64,000 nucleotides of DNA from CAHJXG01 sp965277495 (GTDB taxonomy: Bacteria > Pseudomonadota > Alphaproteobacteria > Acetobacterales > Acetobacteraceae): positions 4,278,001 through 4,342,000 of the forward strand of contig OZ255824.1 of the NCBI GenBank assembly GCA_965277495.1. Direction: 5' to 3'. The notes under the pieces are model-generated. The model did no database searches. It saw only the letters and a program-made list of their open reading frames with translations, and was not told the origin of the DNA. Of this stretch, positions 16,042 through 24,869 are shown piece after piece. The stretch's first letter is position 1. Each line of letters begins with the position of its first letter. A program made the translations under genes and the position numbers.

Positions 16042-17430
16042 ATGGACGGGACCAGGGTTGGGGCGATCGACCGCGCAATGGCGTTCTTCGACGACGGCGG
16101 CTTCCAGCAGCGGCTCGCTGGCCTGGTCGCGGTCCCCAGCACGTCGCAGGACCCAGGCCACGATGCGGACCTGGCCGACTACCTCCAAACGAAAATCCGG
16201 CCTTGGCTCGAACGCATGGGCTTCACCGCCGCGGTGCACGCCAATCCAGTGCCGGGTTTCGGCCCCATCCTGCTGGCCGAGCGGATCGAGGGCGATGGCC
16301 CCACCGTGCTGACCTACGGCCACGGCGACACCGTGCGCGGCCTCGCGGACCAATGGCGCGCCGGGCTCGATCCTTGGGTGCTGACGCAGGAGGACGGCCG
16401 CTGGTACGGCCGTGGTTCCGCCGACAACAAGGGCCAGCACGCACTCAACCTGTCGGCGCTCGAAGCCGTACTGGCCGAGCGCGGCGGACGCCTCGGCTTC
16501 AACCTCAAGCTGATCTTGGAAATGGCGGAGGAACGCGGCAGCCAGGGCCTGCGCGAGTTCGTCGCCGCCAACCGCGGCCGGCTGGCCGCGGACGTGCTGA
16601 TCGCGAGCGACGGCCCGCGGGTGAACTCGGCCACCCCCACCGTCTCGACCGGCACGCGCGGCACGTTCCATTTCGACCTCGTGCTCAACATCCGGCCCGG
16701 CGGCGTCCATTCCGGCAACTGGGGCGGCATGACCACGGACCCGGCCATCGTGCTGTCCCACGCCATCGCCGGCATCGCCGACCGCCATGGCCGCATCCTG
16801 GTGCGCGAGTGGCTGCCGCCCGCCATCCCGAACAGCGTGCGCGACGCCCTGCGCGGGCTGGAGCTGGTGGCCGAGGGCGAGGCGGCCACCATCGATCTCG
16901 GCTGGGGCGAACCCGGGCTGTCGGCGGCGGAGAAAATCTATGGCTGGAACAGCTTCATCGTATTGGCTCTGTTGTCGGGCCGGCCCGAGAACCCGGTGAA
17001 TGCCGTGGCGCCAAACGCCCGCGCGAGCTGCCAAATCCGCTACACCGTCGACACCGACCCCGCGACCTTCGAGCCGGCGCTGCGCCGCCATTTGGACGCG
17101 GCTGGCTTCCCAGAGGTGGAAATCATCTCGCAAGGCGTCCGCATGGCGGCGAGCCGCACCGACCCGGCCAATCCCTGGGTGCGCTGGGCCGTCGCCAGCA
17201 TGGCCCAGACGCTCGGACGCCCGGTGCAGCTCATCCCAAACGGCGGCGGCGGCCTGCCGGGGGACGTGTTCGTCGATCACCTGGATACGCCGCTCGTCTG
17301 GGTGCCGCACAGCTACAACGGCTGCAAGCAGCACGGACCCGACGAACACCTGCTGATCGCGCCGGCGCGGGAAGGGATCGCCGCGTTCGCTGGCTTGTGG
17401 TGGGATCTGGGGGAGGGCGATACGCCCTGA
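16042..17430 (+). CDS. M20 family metallopeptidase
   Basis: A 462-residue binuclear zinc hydrolase. The first metal box is VLTYGHGDTVRG (His and Asp), then the bridging Asp in YGRGSADNKGQHALN, the catalytic Glu pair in LILEMAEERGSQGL and later GGLPGDVFVDHLDTPLVWV and SYNGCKQHGPDEHLLI with the last His. A lid or dimerisation domain lies in the middle (TRGTFHFDLVLNIRPGGVHS). The family removes N-terminal residues from di- and tripeptides or deacylates N-acyl amino acids in the cytosol. Divergence from the peptide-binding protein gene makes a peptide substrate plausible. Confidence 0.88.
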   Translation: MDGTRVGAIDRAMAFFDDGGFQQRLAGLVAVPSTSQDPGHDADLADYLQTKIRPWLERMGFTAAVHANPVPGFGPILLAERIEGDGPTVLTYGHGDTVRGLADQWRAGLDPWVLTQEDGRWYGRGSADNKGQHALNLSALEAVLAERGGRLGFNLKLILEMAEERGSQGLREFVAANRGRLAADVLIASDGPRVNSATPTVSTGTRGTFHFDLVLNIRPGGVHSGNWGGMTTDPAIVLSHAIAGIADRHGRILVREWLPPAIPNSVRDALRGLELVAEGEAATIDLGWGEPGLSAAEKIYGWNSFIVLALLSGRPENPVNAVAPNARASCQIRYTVDTDPATFEPALRRHLDAAGFPEVEIISQGVRMAASRTDPANPWVRWAVASMAQTLGRPVQLIPNGGGGLPGDVFVDHLDTPLVWVPHSYNGCKQHGPDEHLLIAPAREGIAAFAGLWWDLGEGDTP

Positions 17431-17433
17431 AGC

Positions 17434-17508
17434 TGGTGGGCGCGACAGGGATTGAACCTGTGACCCTTCGCGTGTGAAGCGAATGCTCTACCGCTGAGCT
17501 ACGCGCCC
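17434..17508 (-). tRNA. tRNA-Val (anticodon CAC), with encoded CCA
   Basis: Reading the minus strand from 17508, GGGCGCG forms the acceptor stem with CGCGCCC near the 3' end. The D arm is in GTAGCTCAGCGGTAGAGC. The anticodon stem TTCGC/GCGAA frames the loop TTCACAC with anticodon CAC. GGTTCAATCCC is the T arm. Discriminator A is followed by an encoded CCA. A 6-bp hairpin (AGGGCG-tat-CGCCCT) just downstream, inside the end of the M20 gene, may help termination. This isoacceptor reads GUG codons. Confidence 0.95.
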
Positions 17509-17537
17509 TCCATGACCGAGGGTTCCGAGGGCTGGCT

Positions 17538-17566
17538 GTGTAGGGGCCGGCTCCCGCCAATGTCAA
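17538..17566 (-). promoter_or_regulatory. Sigma-70-type promoter for tRNA-Val
   Basis: On the minus strand a perfect -35 box TTGACA (17566-17561) is followed by a 17-base spacer and the -10 box CTACAC (17543-17538). The tRNA 5' end lies about 30 bases further on. Confidence 0.65.
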
Positions 17567-17681
17567 GTTGCGCTGTGGGCAAATCCATGGGGATGGATTT
17601 GATACGCCATCGAGGGTCCTCGGCTCGGCATACGACAGGAAGCATAGGGCCAGCGGTCCTGTGTCCGCTTCCGAGCCGGTG

Positions 17682-18521
17682 TCACGCCGGCCAGCCCGCC
17701 CCGGCGCCTCCGGGCGAAACGGCGCGGATGCTCCCTGAGTATTGCCCGTTGGGCTGCCGGGTGGCGGCGCAGAGATAAAGCGTATCCCGCTTTGCCCCGC
17801 CCCAGCCGCAGGCGATGCCATGCGCTGCGCCAGCGGCGATCTCATCTCGCACCAGCCCCTCCGGTCCGACGAGGACGAAACGTCCCTTGGCAAAGTCCGC
17901 AATCCACAGCGATCCGTCCCAGTTCAAGGCGATGCCGTCCGGCACGCCGTCCAAGTCGCAGAAGGTCCGACGGGGACCAAGCCTGCCGTCAGCGCGGATC
18001 GCGAAGGCCGAAACCCGGTTCGCCAGGCTTTCCGCTACCAGAAGCGTGGTTCCGTCCGCGGTCACAGCCATGCCGTTTGGAAAACTCACCTCGTCGCAAA
18101 CCACCAACGCCTGCTCACCATCGCGGAACAGGAACAGCCGGCCAGGGCGAAAAGCTTCGCCCGCCGCCATGTTGAACCCGGTATCTCCAATGTACGCGCC
18201 GCCCCGGCCATCCACCACCATATCGTTCAGCAGTCCGCTGCAACGCGCTGAAAGATCGCTGGCGAGACGAAGTGCATTGTTTTCAACCCAGTATAGGCAG
18301 CGGCTCTCCCCAGTTGCTAGAAGCAGCCGGCCATCGGGCATGAAGCCGAGGCCCGCTGGACGCCCAGAAGCCGGAACGCATTGCACGAGGCGACCCTGCT
18401 CGTCGCAGGCACGCAGGACGTACTCGTGAACGTCGGAGAACCACAAAAGCCCATTCCGCCAGCGTGGCGACTCCGGAAAACCAATTGCCTCCGCGACCAC
18501 ATTGCGGGGGACCTCACGCAT
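17682..18521 (-). CDS. SMP-30/gluconolactonase/LRE family protein
   Basis: A 279-residue six-bladed beta-propeller lactonase. It has GFPESPRWRNGLLWFSDVHE (metal Glu near the start), NDMVVDGRGGAYIGDTGF (Asn/Asp metal ligands), SFPNGMAVTADGTTLLVAES and GVPDGIALNWDGSLWIAD, the repeating pattern of the family. Such enzymes hydrolyse sugar or other lactones with a divalent metal. The gene begins within the last eight bases of an MhpA-type monooxygenase gene, so the two form a catabolic pair. A lactone arising from oxygenation or ring cleavage is a reasonable but unproved substrate. Confidence 0.85.
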   Translation of the reverse strand: MREVPRNVVAEAIGFPESPRWRNGLLWFSDVHEYVLRACDEQGRLVQCVPASGRPAGLGFMPDGRLLLATGESRCLYWVENNALRLASDLSARCSGLLNDMVVDGRGGAYIGDTGFNMAAGEAFRPGRLFLFRDGEQALVVCDEVSFPNGMAVTADGTTLLVAESLANRVSAFAIRADGRLGPRRTFCDLDGVPDGIALNWDGSLWIADFAKGRFVLVGPEGLVRDEIAAGAAHGIACGWGGAKRDTLYLCAATRQPNGQYSGSIRAVSPGGAGAGWPA

Positions 18522-20133
18522 CGATCAATTCGGTTCCCTTCGCGGCGGCCAAGGGTCCGCGCACCGTCGATAAAGCCTGGGCCAAGCGGGCAATTAGACC
18601 ATCCACCGCAGGGAAACTCGCGGCCGTGCCAAAGATGATGTGATCGGGCCGGACGGCCGCCGCAACTATTCTATGTTCGCGGAACCACGCGGCATAGAAA
18701 CCGTTGATATCGCTAAGCATGCCGTCTCGGTGATCCCAAGCGAATAGGAGCCGCTTCGCGTCCATGTCGGCCAGCAACGTCAGCGAAGCCGGCGAAAGGC
18801 GCCCTTCAAGATCCGCATTGCCGATCAGAAGCAGCCCAGGCCCGGCGAGGTCATCGAACAGGCCCCTGCGCCCACCGAGCGCCACTTCCCGCTGAGGAAA
18901 CGGTGTGCCGGCGAGGGCCGCGGGGACGCCGTCCGCAAGGTCGATCACTCCGGCCTCCAGCATCGGAAAAGCCGGAAGCGGCGGTGCATCGCCGTCAAGC
19001 AACGCTGCGTCGCGCTTGGCTGCCGCCTCGACATCGAGCGTGCATGAAATCGCGCCGACCTGCATCGATATCTCGATCCAGCGGAGCGTATGCGGGCGCC
19101 GCTCGATTTCGTAACTGTCCAGCAGTCCTTCCCCCGAAAGGCCGCGCTTCACACGGTCCAATTTCCAGGCGAGGTTCGCGGCGTCACGCAGGCCTGAGCA
19201 TGCCCCCTGGCCCATGAAGGGTGGCATGGTGTGCGCGGCATCGCCCAACAGGAAGACGCGTCCGTCGCGCCACCGCTCGGCGACGCGCGCCTCGAAGGTG
19301 TAGACTTGCTGACGAACGATCTCCACGTCGCCGGGGCCAATCCCCTGCTCGGAAAGCAGGGACCAAGCCTTTTCCGGACGCCGGAAGTCGTCCGGGTTCT
19401 CGCCAGGCAGGATCGCCCATTCCCAGCGATGATGGCGGCGTCCGAGAGGGCCGATGTAGATCGGACGGGCGGGGTCGCAGATCTGATGCGGAGCGACGTT
19501 GGCCAGCGTCCGCATGACCCTGGCATCGACGTCCAGCCAGACCTCATTGAACCCGAGGTCCTGCTGAGGAATACGCAATTGGCGGCGCACCCCGCTTCGG
19601 GCGCCGTCAGCGGCGAGCAAGTATTGGCCGCGTAGCGAAAACGCCGTCGCTTCGGGTGTTCCCAGGTCTTTCGAGGGACGGCCACATGGCCGCACCGTGG
19701 CGGTGACCCCGTCCGCGGCCTGCTCGAAATCGACGAGTTCGTGCCCACGCAGGATCAGCGGAGCGGCGCCGGCCGTGTTCACGGCCTCCATCAGGGCATC
19801 CTCGAGAACGGGTTGGTACATCATGTAGTCGGAAGCGTATCCCGAGGCGGTTTCCTGATCGGTGAACAGGTTCAGCAACACCTCCCTTTTGCCGTTGAAC
19901 CAGGTGTACGAGGAGGCGGGATACGCGTCCGGCAGGAAGCGGGCGGCGACCCCAAGGTCTTGAAGATGCCGTACAATCTCGTCGTCCACGTGCCCGGCTC
20001 GTGGAAGGCCATACAAGGCCGGATATCGTTCCACGGCGGCGACGTGATGACCCATCCTGGACAGGTACGCGGTCAGCATGAGGCCCGAGGGCCCGAGTCC
20101 GACGACGATGAAATCGAAATTTGTTTCCCGCAT
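18514..20133 (-). CDS. MhpA-like FAD-dependent aromatic monooxygenase
   Basis: A 539-residue class A flavoprotein hydroxylase. It has FIVVGLGPSGLMLTAYLSRMG (FAD Rossmann), YLLAADGARSGVRRQL (the DG motif) and GRVFLLGDAAHTMPPFMGQG (the GD motif that binds the FAD ribityl), plus the C-terminal thioredoxin-like tail. MhpA-type enzymes ortho-hydroxylate 3-(3-hydroxyphenyl)propionate-like phenols with NADH and O2. The length fits the family. No ring-cleavage mhpB/C genes are near, so the true substrate is open. It is the first gene of a two-gene minus-strand operon with SMP-30. Confidence 0.85.
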   Translation of the reverse strand: MRETNFDFIVVGLGPSGLMLTAYLSRMGHHVAAVERYPALYGLPRAGHVDDEIVRHLQDLGVAARFLPDAYPASSYTWFNGKREVLLNLFTDQETASGYASDYMMYQPVLEDALMEAVNTAGAAPLILRGHELVDFEQAADGVTATVRPCGRPSKDLGTPEATAFSLRGQYLLAADGARSGVRRQLRIPQQDLGFNEVWLDVDARVMRTLANVAPHQICDPARPIYIGPLGRRHHRWEWAILPGENPDDFRRPEKAWSLLSEQGIGPGDVEIVRQQVYTFEARVAERWRDGRVFLLGDAAHTMPPFMGQGACSGLRDAANLAWKLDRVKRGLSGEGLLDSYEIERRPHTLRWIEISMQVGAISCTLDVEAAAKRDAALLDGDAPPLPAFPMLEAGVIDLADGVPAALAGTPFPQREVALGGRRGLFDDLAGPGLLLIGNADLEGRLSPASLTLLADMDAKRLLFAWDHRDGMLSDINGFYAAWFREHRIVAAAVRPDHIIFGTAASFPAVDGLIARLAQALSTVRGPLAAAKGTELIDA

Positions 20134-20532
20134 TTTCAGTCTTATAGCTCCCTAGATGCGACCGATCATCGCGACCATGCACAGAAAGCCGACGCCAACG
20201 AGCCTTTCACGACCGCCACGGCCGGCGATGGCCGGGAGAGCAGGCCGCACCGTCGCATAGCCGCAGGATTTATGATATCGTCATCTCGGCTGTGAGACGC
20301 TCGCGGCCTGGCGCGGCCCACGCCAGGGGGCCAAAGGTTCTGTGTCCGCGTCCGGATACGCTGCTTCCGGGGCCGTGCCGTCCAACCTGCTTGCCAAGCC
20401 GGGCCCACGGTCGGCCATAACGATCGCAGCAACAAAGCCACTTGGAACACCGGCTATCTTGCGGCCATCATCCAGCGGCGCGCATGGCCGTTCATTCGGT
20501 TTCTCCGGCGCAAATAGGTCCATTGTTCAAAG
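20134..20532 (+). other. 399-bp divergent intergenic region
   Basis: No convincing gene is visible. It separates the minus-strand MhpA-type operon from DUF3108. ATGATATCGTCAT at 20272-20284 is a small imperfect palindrome (ATGA-n5-TCAT with GATATC inside), of the sort bound by GntR/FadR regulators, and could be an operator. The remaining short open frames have no recognisable domain. Confidence 0.4.
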
Positions 20533-21297
20533 ATGCGAAATCTCGCGGCTGCCCTGTTCTTGTTATGCTGTCCCGCAATCGCCCGCGCCGAGGCGGTCCA
20601 GGCGCATTACGCCGCCTACTCGACCGGGCTGAACGTGCTGCGCCTCGATGTGGAGTTCGCGGTCAATCCGCGCGACTACCGGGTGCATGTCGTCTATCGC
20701 ACGGTTGGGACGGTCGGGATGCTGATTCACGCGGAGCAGGACACCGTCGTCGAGGGGACGTTCGCCGGCGACCGCCCGGCGCCCCGCCGCTTTTTCAGCT
20801 ATGGCCACATGCGCGGACGCCCCCGCGTCACGCAGATCGACTATCCCCGGGGCCAGCCGGAGATACGCACCTTGACCCCGCCGAACGAGGAGGAGCGCGA
20901 GCCGGTCGCCGCCGCCGACCAGGCCGGCACGGTCGACAGCCTGAGCGCCATGGCGCAGTTGGTGCGCCAGGTGAACGCAACCGGACGGTGCGAGGGCCGT
21001 TCCCGCACCTATGACGGACGGCGCCTCGCCGAGCTGAGCGCGCGCACCGCCGGGCAGGAGACGCTGGAGCCGACCGGACGCTCCAGCTTTGCTGGAGCGG
21101 CGCTGCGCTGCGATTTCGAGGGCCGGCAGCTCGCGGGTTTCCGGTTGGATGCGGACCGGACGGCGGCGCAGCATCCGCGGCGCGGCAGCGCTTGGTTTGC
21201 CGCGGCTACGCCGGGCGGCCCGCTGATCCCGGTGCGCATGCAGTTCGAGACGGACATGATCGGCAGCGTGACGATGTATCTAGCGACGCCCGAGTAA
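20533..21297 (+). CDS. DUF3108 domain protein, secreted
   Basis: A 254-residue protein with an N-terminal signal peptide (MRNLAAALFLLCCPAIARA). The mature part begins AVQAHYAAYSTGLNVLRLDV, the usual opening of DUF3108 beta-barrel-like periplasmic proteins, and ends with PVRMQFETDMIGSVTMYL. The molecular function of the family is unknown. The last 18 bases overlap the convergent gph gene. Confidence 0.82.
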   Translation: MRNLAAALFLLCCPAIARAEAVQAHYAAYSTGLNVLRLDVEFAVNPRDYRVHVVYRTVGTVGMLIHAEQDTVVEGTFAGDRPAPRRFFSYGHMRGRPRVTQIDYPRGQPEIRTLTPPNEEEREPVAAADQAGTVDSLSAMAQLVRQVNATGRCEGRSRTYDGRRLAELSARTAGQETLEPTGRSSFAGAALRCDFEGRQLAGFRLDADRTAAQHPRRGSAWFAAATPGGPLIPVRMQFETDMIGSVTMYLATPE

Positions 21298-21930
21298 CTG
21301 TGGCGCCAGCCTCGCCACCTCGGGAAAGTCCCGCGCCGTCGCCGCGACATCGGCCGGGAGCGCGCCGTAACCCCAGGCCGCGAAGATGCACGGCACTCCG
21401 GCCCCGGCAGCGGCCTGCGCGTCGTTGTGGTGGTCGCCGACCATCACCGCCGCATCCACCCGCCCGCCGGCGTCCGCCAGGGTCGCAAGCAAATGCTTCG
21501 GGTCGGGTTTGCGGGTGCGGTAGCTGTCGCCGCCGCCCACCGCGGCGAACAGGTCCAACACGCCCAGTGTCGCCAGCAATTCCCGCGCAGGCACGACCGG
21601 CTTGTTGGTGCACACCGCGAACCGCCATCCATCGGCCGCCATGGCGTGCAGTGTCGTCATCACGCCGGGGAACAGCCGCGACCCGTCGGCGACGTTCGCG
21701 GTATAGTCGGCCAGCAGCGTTTGCAGGTCGCCCGGCGTCGCCTCCCGCCCTCGCGCCGCCAGCGCCCGGCGCACCAGCACCGCAGCGCCGTCGCCGATCA
21801 TCGGTATTACCTCCGCCGCCGAATACGCCGGCAGGCCGAGCGACGCCGCCAGGCGGTTGAGGCTGGCCAGCAGGTCGGGGACCGTGTCCACCAGCGTCCC
21901 GTCGAGGTCGAGCAGCAGCGTCGCTTCCAT
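21280..21930 (-). CDS. gph: HAD-family phosphatase, probable phosphoglycolate phosphatase
   Basis: A 216-residue HAD hydrolase. The nucleophile motif is LLLDLDGTLVDTVPDLL (motif I), motif II is in FAVCTNKP, the Lys of motif III is in YRTRKPDPKHLLATL and motif IV is AVMVGDHHNDAQAAAGAG. The cap domain lies between motifs I and II. Gph removes 2-phosphoglycolate formed during DNA repair or oxygenation. The start at 21930 gives the family's usual length; longer frames extend antisense into the glmU promoter. Other small sugar phosphates remain possible substrates. Confidence 0.85.
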   Translation of the reverse strand: MEATLLLDLDGTLVDTVPDLLASLNRLAASLGLPAYSAAEVIPMIGDGAAVLVRRALAARGREATPGDLQTLLADYTANVADGSRLFPGVMTTLHAMAADGWRFAVCTNKPVVPARELLATLGVLDLFAAVGGGDSYRTRKPDPKHLLATLADAGGRVDAAVMVGDHHNDAQAAAGAGVPCIFAAWGYGALPADVAATARDFPEVARLAPQLLGRR

Positions 21931-21997
21931 CTCAGGCGCTCCAAGTTCGCAGCATGGCCTTTGACATGGGTGGGAGCCGGACGCTACCCCTGCCGGC

Positions 21998-23332
21998 ATG
22001 ACAACAACCGCCGTCCTGCTGGCCGCCGGGCTGGGCACCCGCATGAAATCCACGGCCCCAAAGGCGTTGCACCCGATTGCGGGCCGCCCGATGCTGCGGC
22101 ACCTGATCGCGAGCTGCAGCACCGTCTTCGACCGCATCGTCGTGGTCATCGGCCCGGGCATGGAGGCGTTGGAGCGGGCCGCGGCGCCGCACCCCGTCGT
22201 CGTGCAAACGGAGCGGCTGGGCACCGCGCACGCGGCGTTGCAGGCGGCGGCGCAGTTCGGAGACGGCGACGTGGCGGTGCTCTATGCCGACAATCCGCTG
22301 ATCCGGCCCGCGACCCTGCACCGCCTGTTGGAACGCCGCCGCGCGCCCGACGTCGCGCTGGCGCTGCTGGCCATGCGCCCCCCCGACCCGGGCCAGTATG
22401 GCCGCGTCTTGACCCAGGCCAACAGCATGGGGAGCGCCGAGGTGGACCGCATCGTCGAATGGGCCGACGCGACGGCGGTCGAGCGCGAAATCGGCCTGTG
22501 CAATGCCGGCGTGCTCTGCGCCCCGGCTGCCGACTTCCTGCGCTGGCTGCAGCAGGTGCAGCCCAGCCCTAAAGGCGAGTTCTATTTGACCGACTGCGTG
22601 GCGCTGGCCCGTGGCGAGGGCCACCGCGTGGCCGCCGTCGAAGCGCCGTTCGCCGAGCTGCGCGGCGTCAATTCGCGGGCCGAGCTGGCTGAGGCGGAGG
22701 CGACGGTCCAGGGATGGCTACGCCGGGCCGCGATGGACGGCGGCGCGACCCTGACGGCTCCCGAAACCGTGTTCCTGAGCGCCGACACGATGCTGGCGCC
22801 GGACGTGACGGTGCAGCCGCATGTGGTGTTCGGCCCCGGCGTGAAGGTGGCGTCCGGCGCAGAAATCCGTGCATTCAGCCATCTTGAAGGCTGCGAGATC
22901 GGGCCAGGCGCGCTGATCGGCCCCTATGCCCGGCTGCGGCCCGGCACCGTGGTGGCGGCGGGCGCCCACGTCGGCAACTTCGTCGAGCTGAAGGCGACGC
23001 ATCTCGGGGCCGGCGCCAAGGCCAACCACCTGAGCTATCTTGGCGACAGCAGCATTGGGCCCGGCACCAACATCGGCGCCGGCACCATCACCTGCAACTA
23101 TGACGGCTATGCCAAGCACCGCACCACGATCGGCGCCGGGGTGTTCGTCGGCACCTCGGCGGTCCTGGTCGCACCGGTTGCATTGGGGGACGGCAGCTTC
23201 ATCGCCGCCGGCAGCGTCGTGACAAAAGACGTGGCGCCGGACGCGATGGCGTTCGGACGCGCGCAGCAGGTGGACAAGCCCGGGCGCGCGGCGGCGTTCC
23301 GCGCAAAGCGGGCCAAGCTGCCGAAGCCCTGA
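21998..23332 (+). CDS. glmU: Bifunctional UDP-GlcNAc pyrophosphorylase / glucosamine-1-phosphate acetyltransferase
   Basis: A 444-residue two-domain enzyme making UDP-GlcNAc for peptidoglycan and lipid A. The N-terminal uridyltransferase starts TAVLLAAGLGTRMKSTAPKA. The C-terminal left-handed beta-helix has hexapeptide repeats, with LRPGTVVAAGAHVGNFVELK, HLSYLGDSSIGPGTNIGAGT and NYDGYAKHRTTIGAG carrying the acetyltransferase active-site His and acetyl-CoA contacts. It is divergent to gph and slightly shorter than the usual 450-460 residues. Confidence 0.96.
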   Translation: MTTTAVLLAAGLGTRMKSTAPKALHPIAGRPMLRHLIASCSTVFDRIVVVIGPGMEALERAAAPHPVVVQTERLGTAHAALQAAAQFGDGDVAVLYADNPLIRPATLHRLLERRRAPDVALALLAMRPPDPGQYGRVLTQANSMGSAEVDRIVEWADATAVEREIGLCNAGVLCAPAADFLRWLQQVQPSPKGEFYLTDCVALARGEGHRVAAVEAPFAELRGVNSRAELAEAEATVQGWLRRAAMDGGATLTAPETVFLSADTMLAPDVTVQPHVVFGPGVKVASGAEIRAFSHLEGCEIGPGALIGPYARLRPGTVVAAGAHVGNFVELKATHLGAGAKANHLSYLGDSSIGPGTNIGAGTITCNYDGYAKHRTTIGAGVFVGTSAVLVAPVALGDGSFIAAGSVVTKDVAPDAMAFGRAQQVDKPGRAAAFRAKRAKLPKP

Positions 23333-23386
23333 CCTGCTGACATTGGGCGGGCCTGTACCTATCTTCTGATTAAACGGAGGACCCTC

Positions 23387-24865
23387 ATGCTGAACCCGAC
23401 CGCGCCGCTGCCGCTCAAGGACCCGAGCCTTTTCCGCCAAGCCTGCTGCATTGACGGCAAGTGGGTGCAGGCGGCGAGCGGCAAGACCCTGGCGGTCCGC
23501 AACCCCGCCACCAATGCGGTGATCGGCGAGGTGCCGGCGCTGGGCGCCACCGAGACGCGGCAGGCGATCGAGGCCGCCGCCCGCGCCTTCCCGGCCTGGC
23601 GCGCCATGCTGGCCAAGGAACGCGCCGCCGTCCTGCGCAAGCTGTTCACGCTGATGATCGAGAACACCGAGGACCTGGCCGTCATCATGACCGCCGAGCA
23701 GGGCAAGCCGCTGTCCGAGAGCCGTGGCGAGATCGCCTATGCCGCCAGCTTTATCGAGTGGTTCGCCGAGGAGGCGAAGCGCGTCTATGGCGACACCATC
23801 CCGCAGCCGCAGAAAGGCCGGCGGATCATTGTCACCAAGGAGCCGATCGGCGTGTTCGCTGCCATCACGCCATGGAATTTTCCGGCCGCGATGATCACCC
23901 GCAAGGCCGGGCCAGGCTGGGCCGCCGGCTGCACCGGGGTCATCCGCCCGGCGAGCCAAACCCCGTTCTCCGCCTTGGCCCTGGCGGTATTGGCCGAGCG
24001 CGCCGGGATGCCGCCGGGCGTCTGCAACGTCATCACGGGCCCGAGCGGCGAGGTCGGCGGCGAGCTGACCGGCAACAAGCTGGTGCGCAAGCTGAGCTTC
24101 ACCGGCAGCACCGAGGTCGGGGCCAAGCTGCTGGCGCAGATCGCGCCGTCGGTGAAGAAGGCGAGCATGGAGCTGGGCGGCAACGCGCCGTTCATCGTGT
24201 TCGACGACGCCGACCTCGACGCCGCGGTGGTGGGCGCCATCGCCAGCAAGTTCCGCAACGCCGGCCAGACCTGCGTCTGCGCCAACCGCCTGCTGGTGCA
24301 GGATGGTGTTTACGAGGCGTTCACCGAGAAGCTGAAGGTCGCCGTGGCGGCGCTGAAGGTCGGCAACGGCATGGACGAGGGCGTCACCCAGGGTCCGATG
24401 ATCAACATGGACGCGGTCGAAAAGGTCGAGGCGCATATCAAGGACGCCGTCAGCCGCGGCGCTGCCGTCGTGCTGGGCGGCAAGCGGGACGAACTCGGCG
24501 GCACGTTCTTTCAGCCCACCATCCTTACGGACGTGCCGCGCACGGCCGACATCTTCCACGAGGAGACTTTCGGCCCCGCCGCCGCGCTATTCCGCTTCTC
24601 GACCGAGGCGGAGGCGATCGAGATGGCGAACGACACCGAATTCGGCCTGGCCGCCTATTTCTACGCCCGCGATGTCGGACGCATCTTCCGGGTCGCGGAG
24701 GCGCTGGAATACGGCATCATCGGCTGCAACGAGGGCATCATCTCCACGGAGGTCGCGCCCTTCGGCGGCATGAAGTCGAGCGGGCTGGGGCGCGAGGGCA
24801 GCAAATACGGGATCGAGGACTACCTCGAAATCAAGTATCTCGCCCTCGGCGGCATCGGGACCTAG
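23387..24865 (+). CDS. gabD: Succinate-semialdehyde dehydrogenase (NAD(P)+)
   Basis: A 492-residue ALDH oxidising succinic semialdehyde to succinate. Visible motifs are the TPWNFPAAMITRK loop, SFTGSTEVG, the general base Glu262 in MELGGNAPF and the catalytic Cys296 in NAGQTCVCANRL, which matches GabD in having the adjacent redox Cys298. The family Lys of the VLKPASQTP cofactor motif is Arg187 here (VIRPASQTP), and the preceding Leu/Met residues are also altered. An AGGAGG-like sequence precedes the ATG. The gor gene follows 4 bases later, so the two are co-transcribed. Confidence 0.9.
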   Translation: MLNPTAPLPLKDPSLFRQACCIDGKWVQAASGKTLAVRNPATNAVIGEVPALGATETRQAIEAAARAFPAWRAMLAKERAAVLRKLFTLMIENTEDLAVIMTAEQGKPLSESRGEIAYAASFIEWFAEEAKRVYGDTIPQPQKGRRIIVTKEPIGVFAAITPWNFPAAMITRKAGPGWAAGCTGVIRPASQTPFSALALAVLAERAGMPPGVCNVITGPSGEVGGELTGNKLVRKLSFTGSTEVGAKLLAQIAPSVKKASMELGGNAPFIVFDDADLDAAVVGAIASKFRNAGQTCVCANRLLVQDGVYEAFTEKLKVAVAALKVGNGMDEGVTQGPMINMDAVEKVEAHIKDAVSRGAAVVLGGKRDELGGTFFQPTILTDVPRTADIFHEETFGPAAALFRFSTEAEAIEMANDTEFGLAAYFYARDVGRIFRVAEALEYGIIGCNEGIISTEVAPFGGMKSSGLGREGSKYGIEDYLEIKYLALGGIGT

Positions 24866-24869
24866 CGGG

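Noticed and set aside
17414..17428. AGGGCG-ata-CGCCCT hairpin as an integration site near tRNA-Val
   Set aside because: No integrase or repeat of the tRNA 3' end is found in the flanks; the hairpin is more likely a weak terminator or chance within the M20 gene.
18514..20133. Naming the monooxygenase gene mhpA
   Set aside because: The fold and motifs agree, but no mhp pathway genes are present, so the specific substrate and symbol are not supported.
20281..20523. An 80-codon minus-strand frame in the gap upstream of DUF3108
   Set aside because: No recognisable domain or ribosome site; amino acid make-up looks random. Kept as part of the intergenic region.
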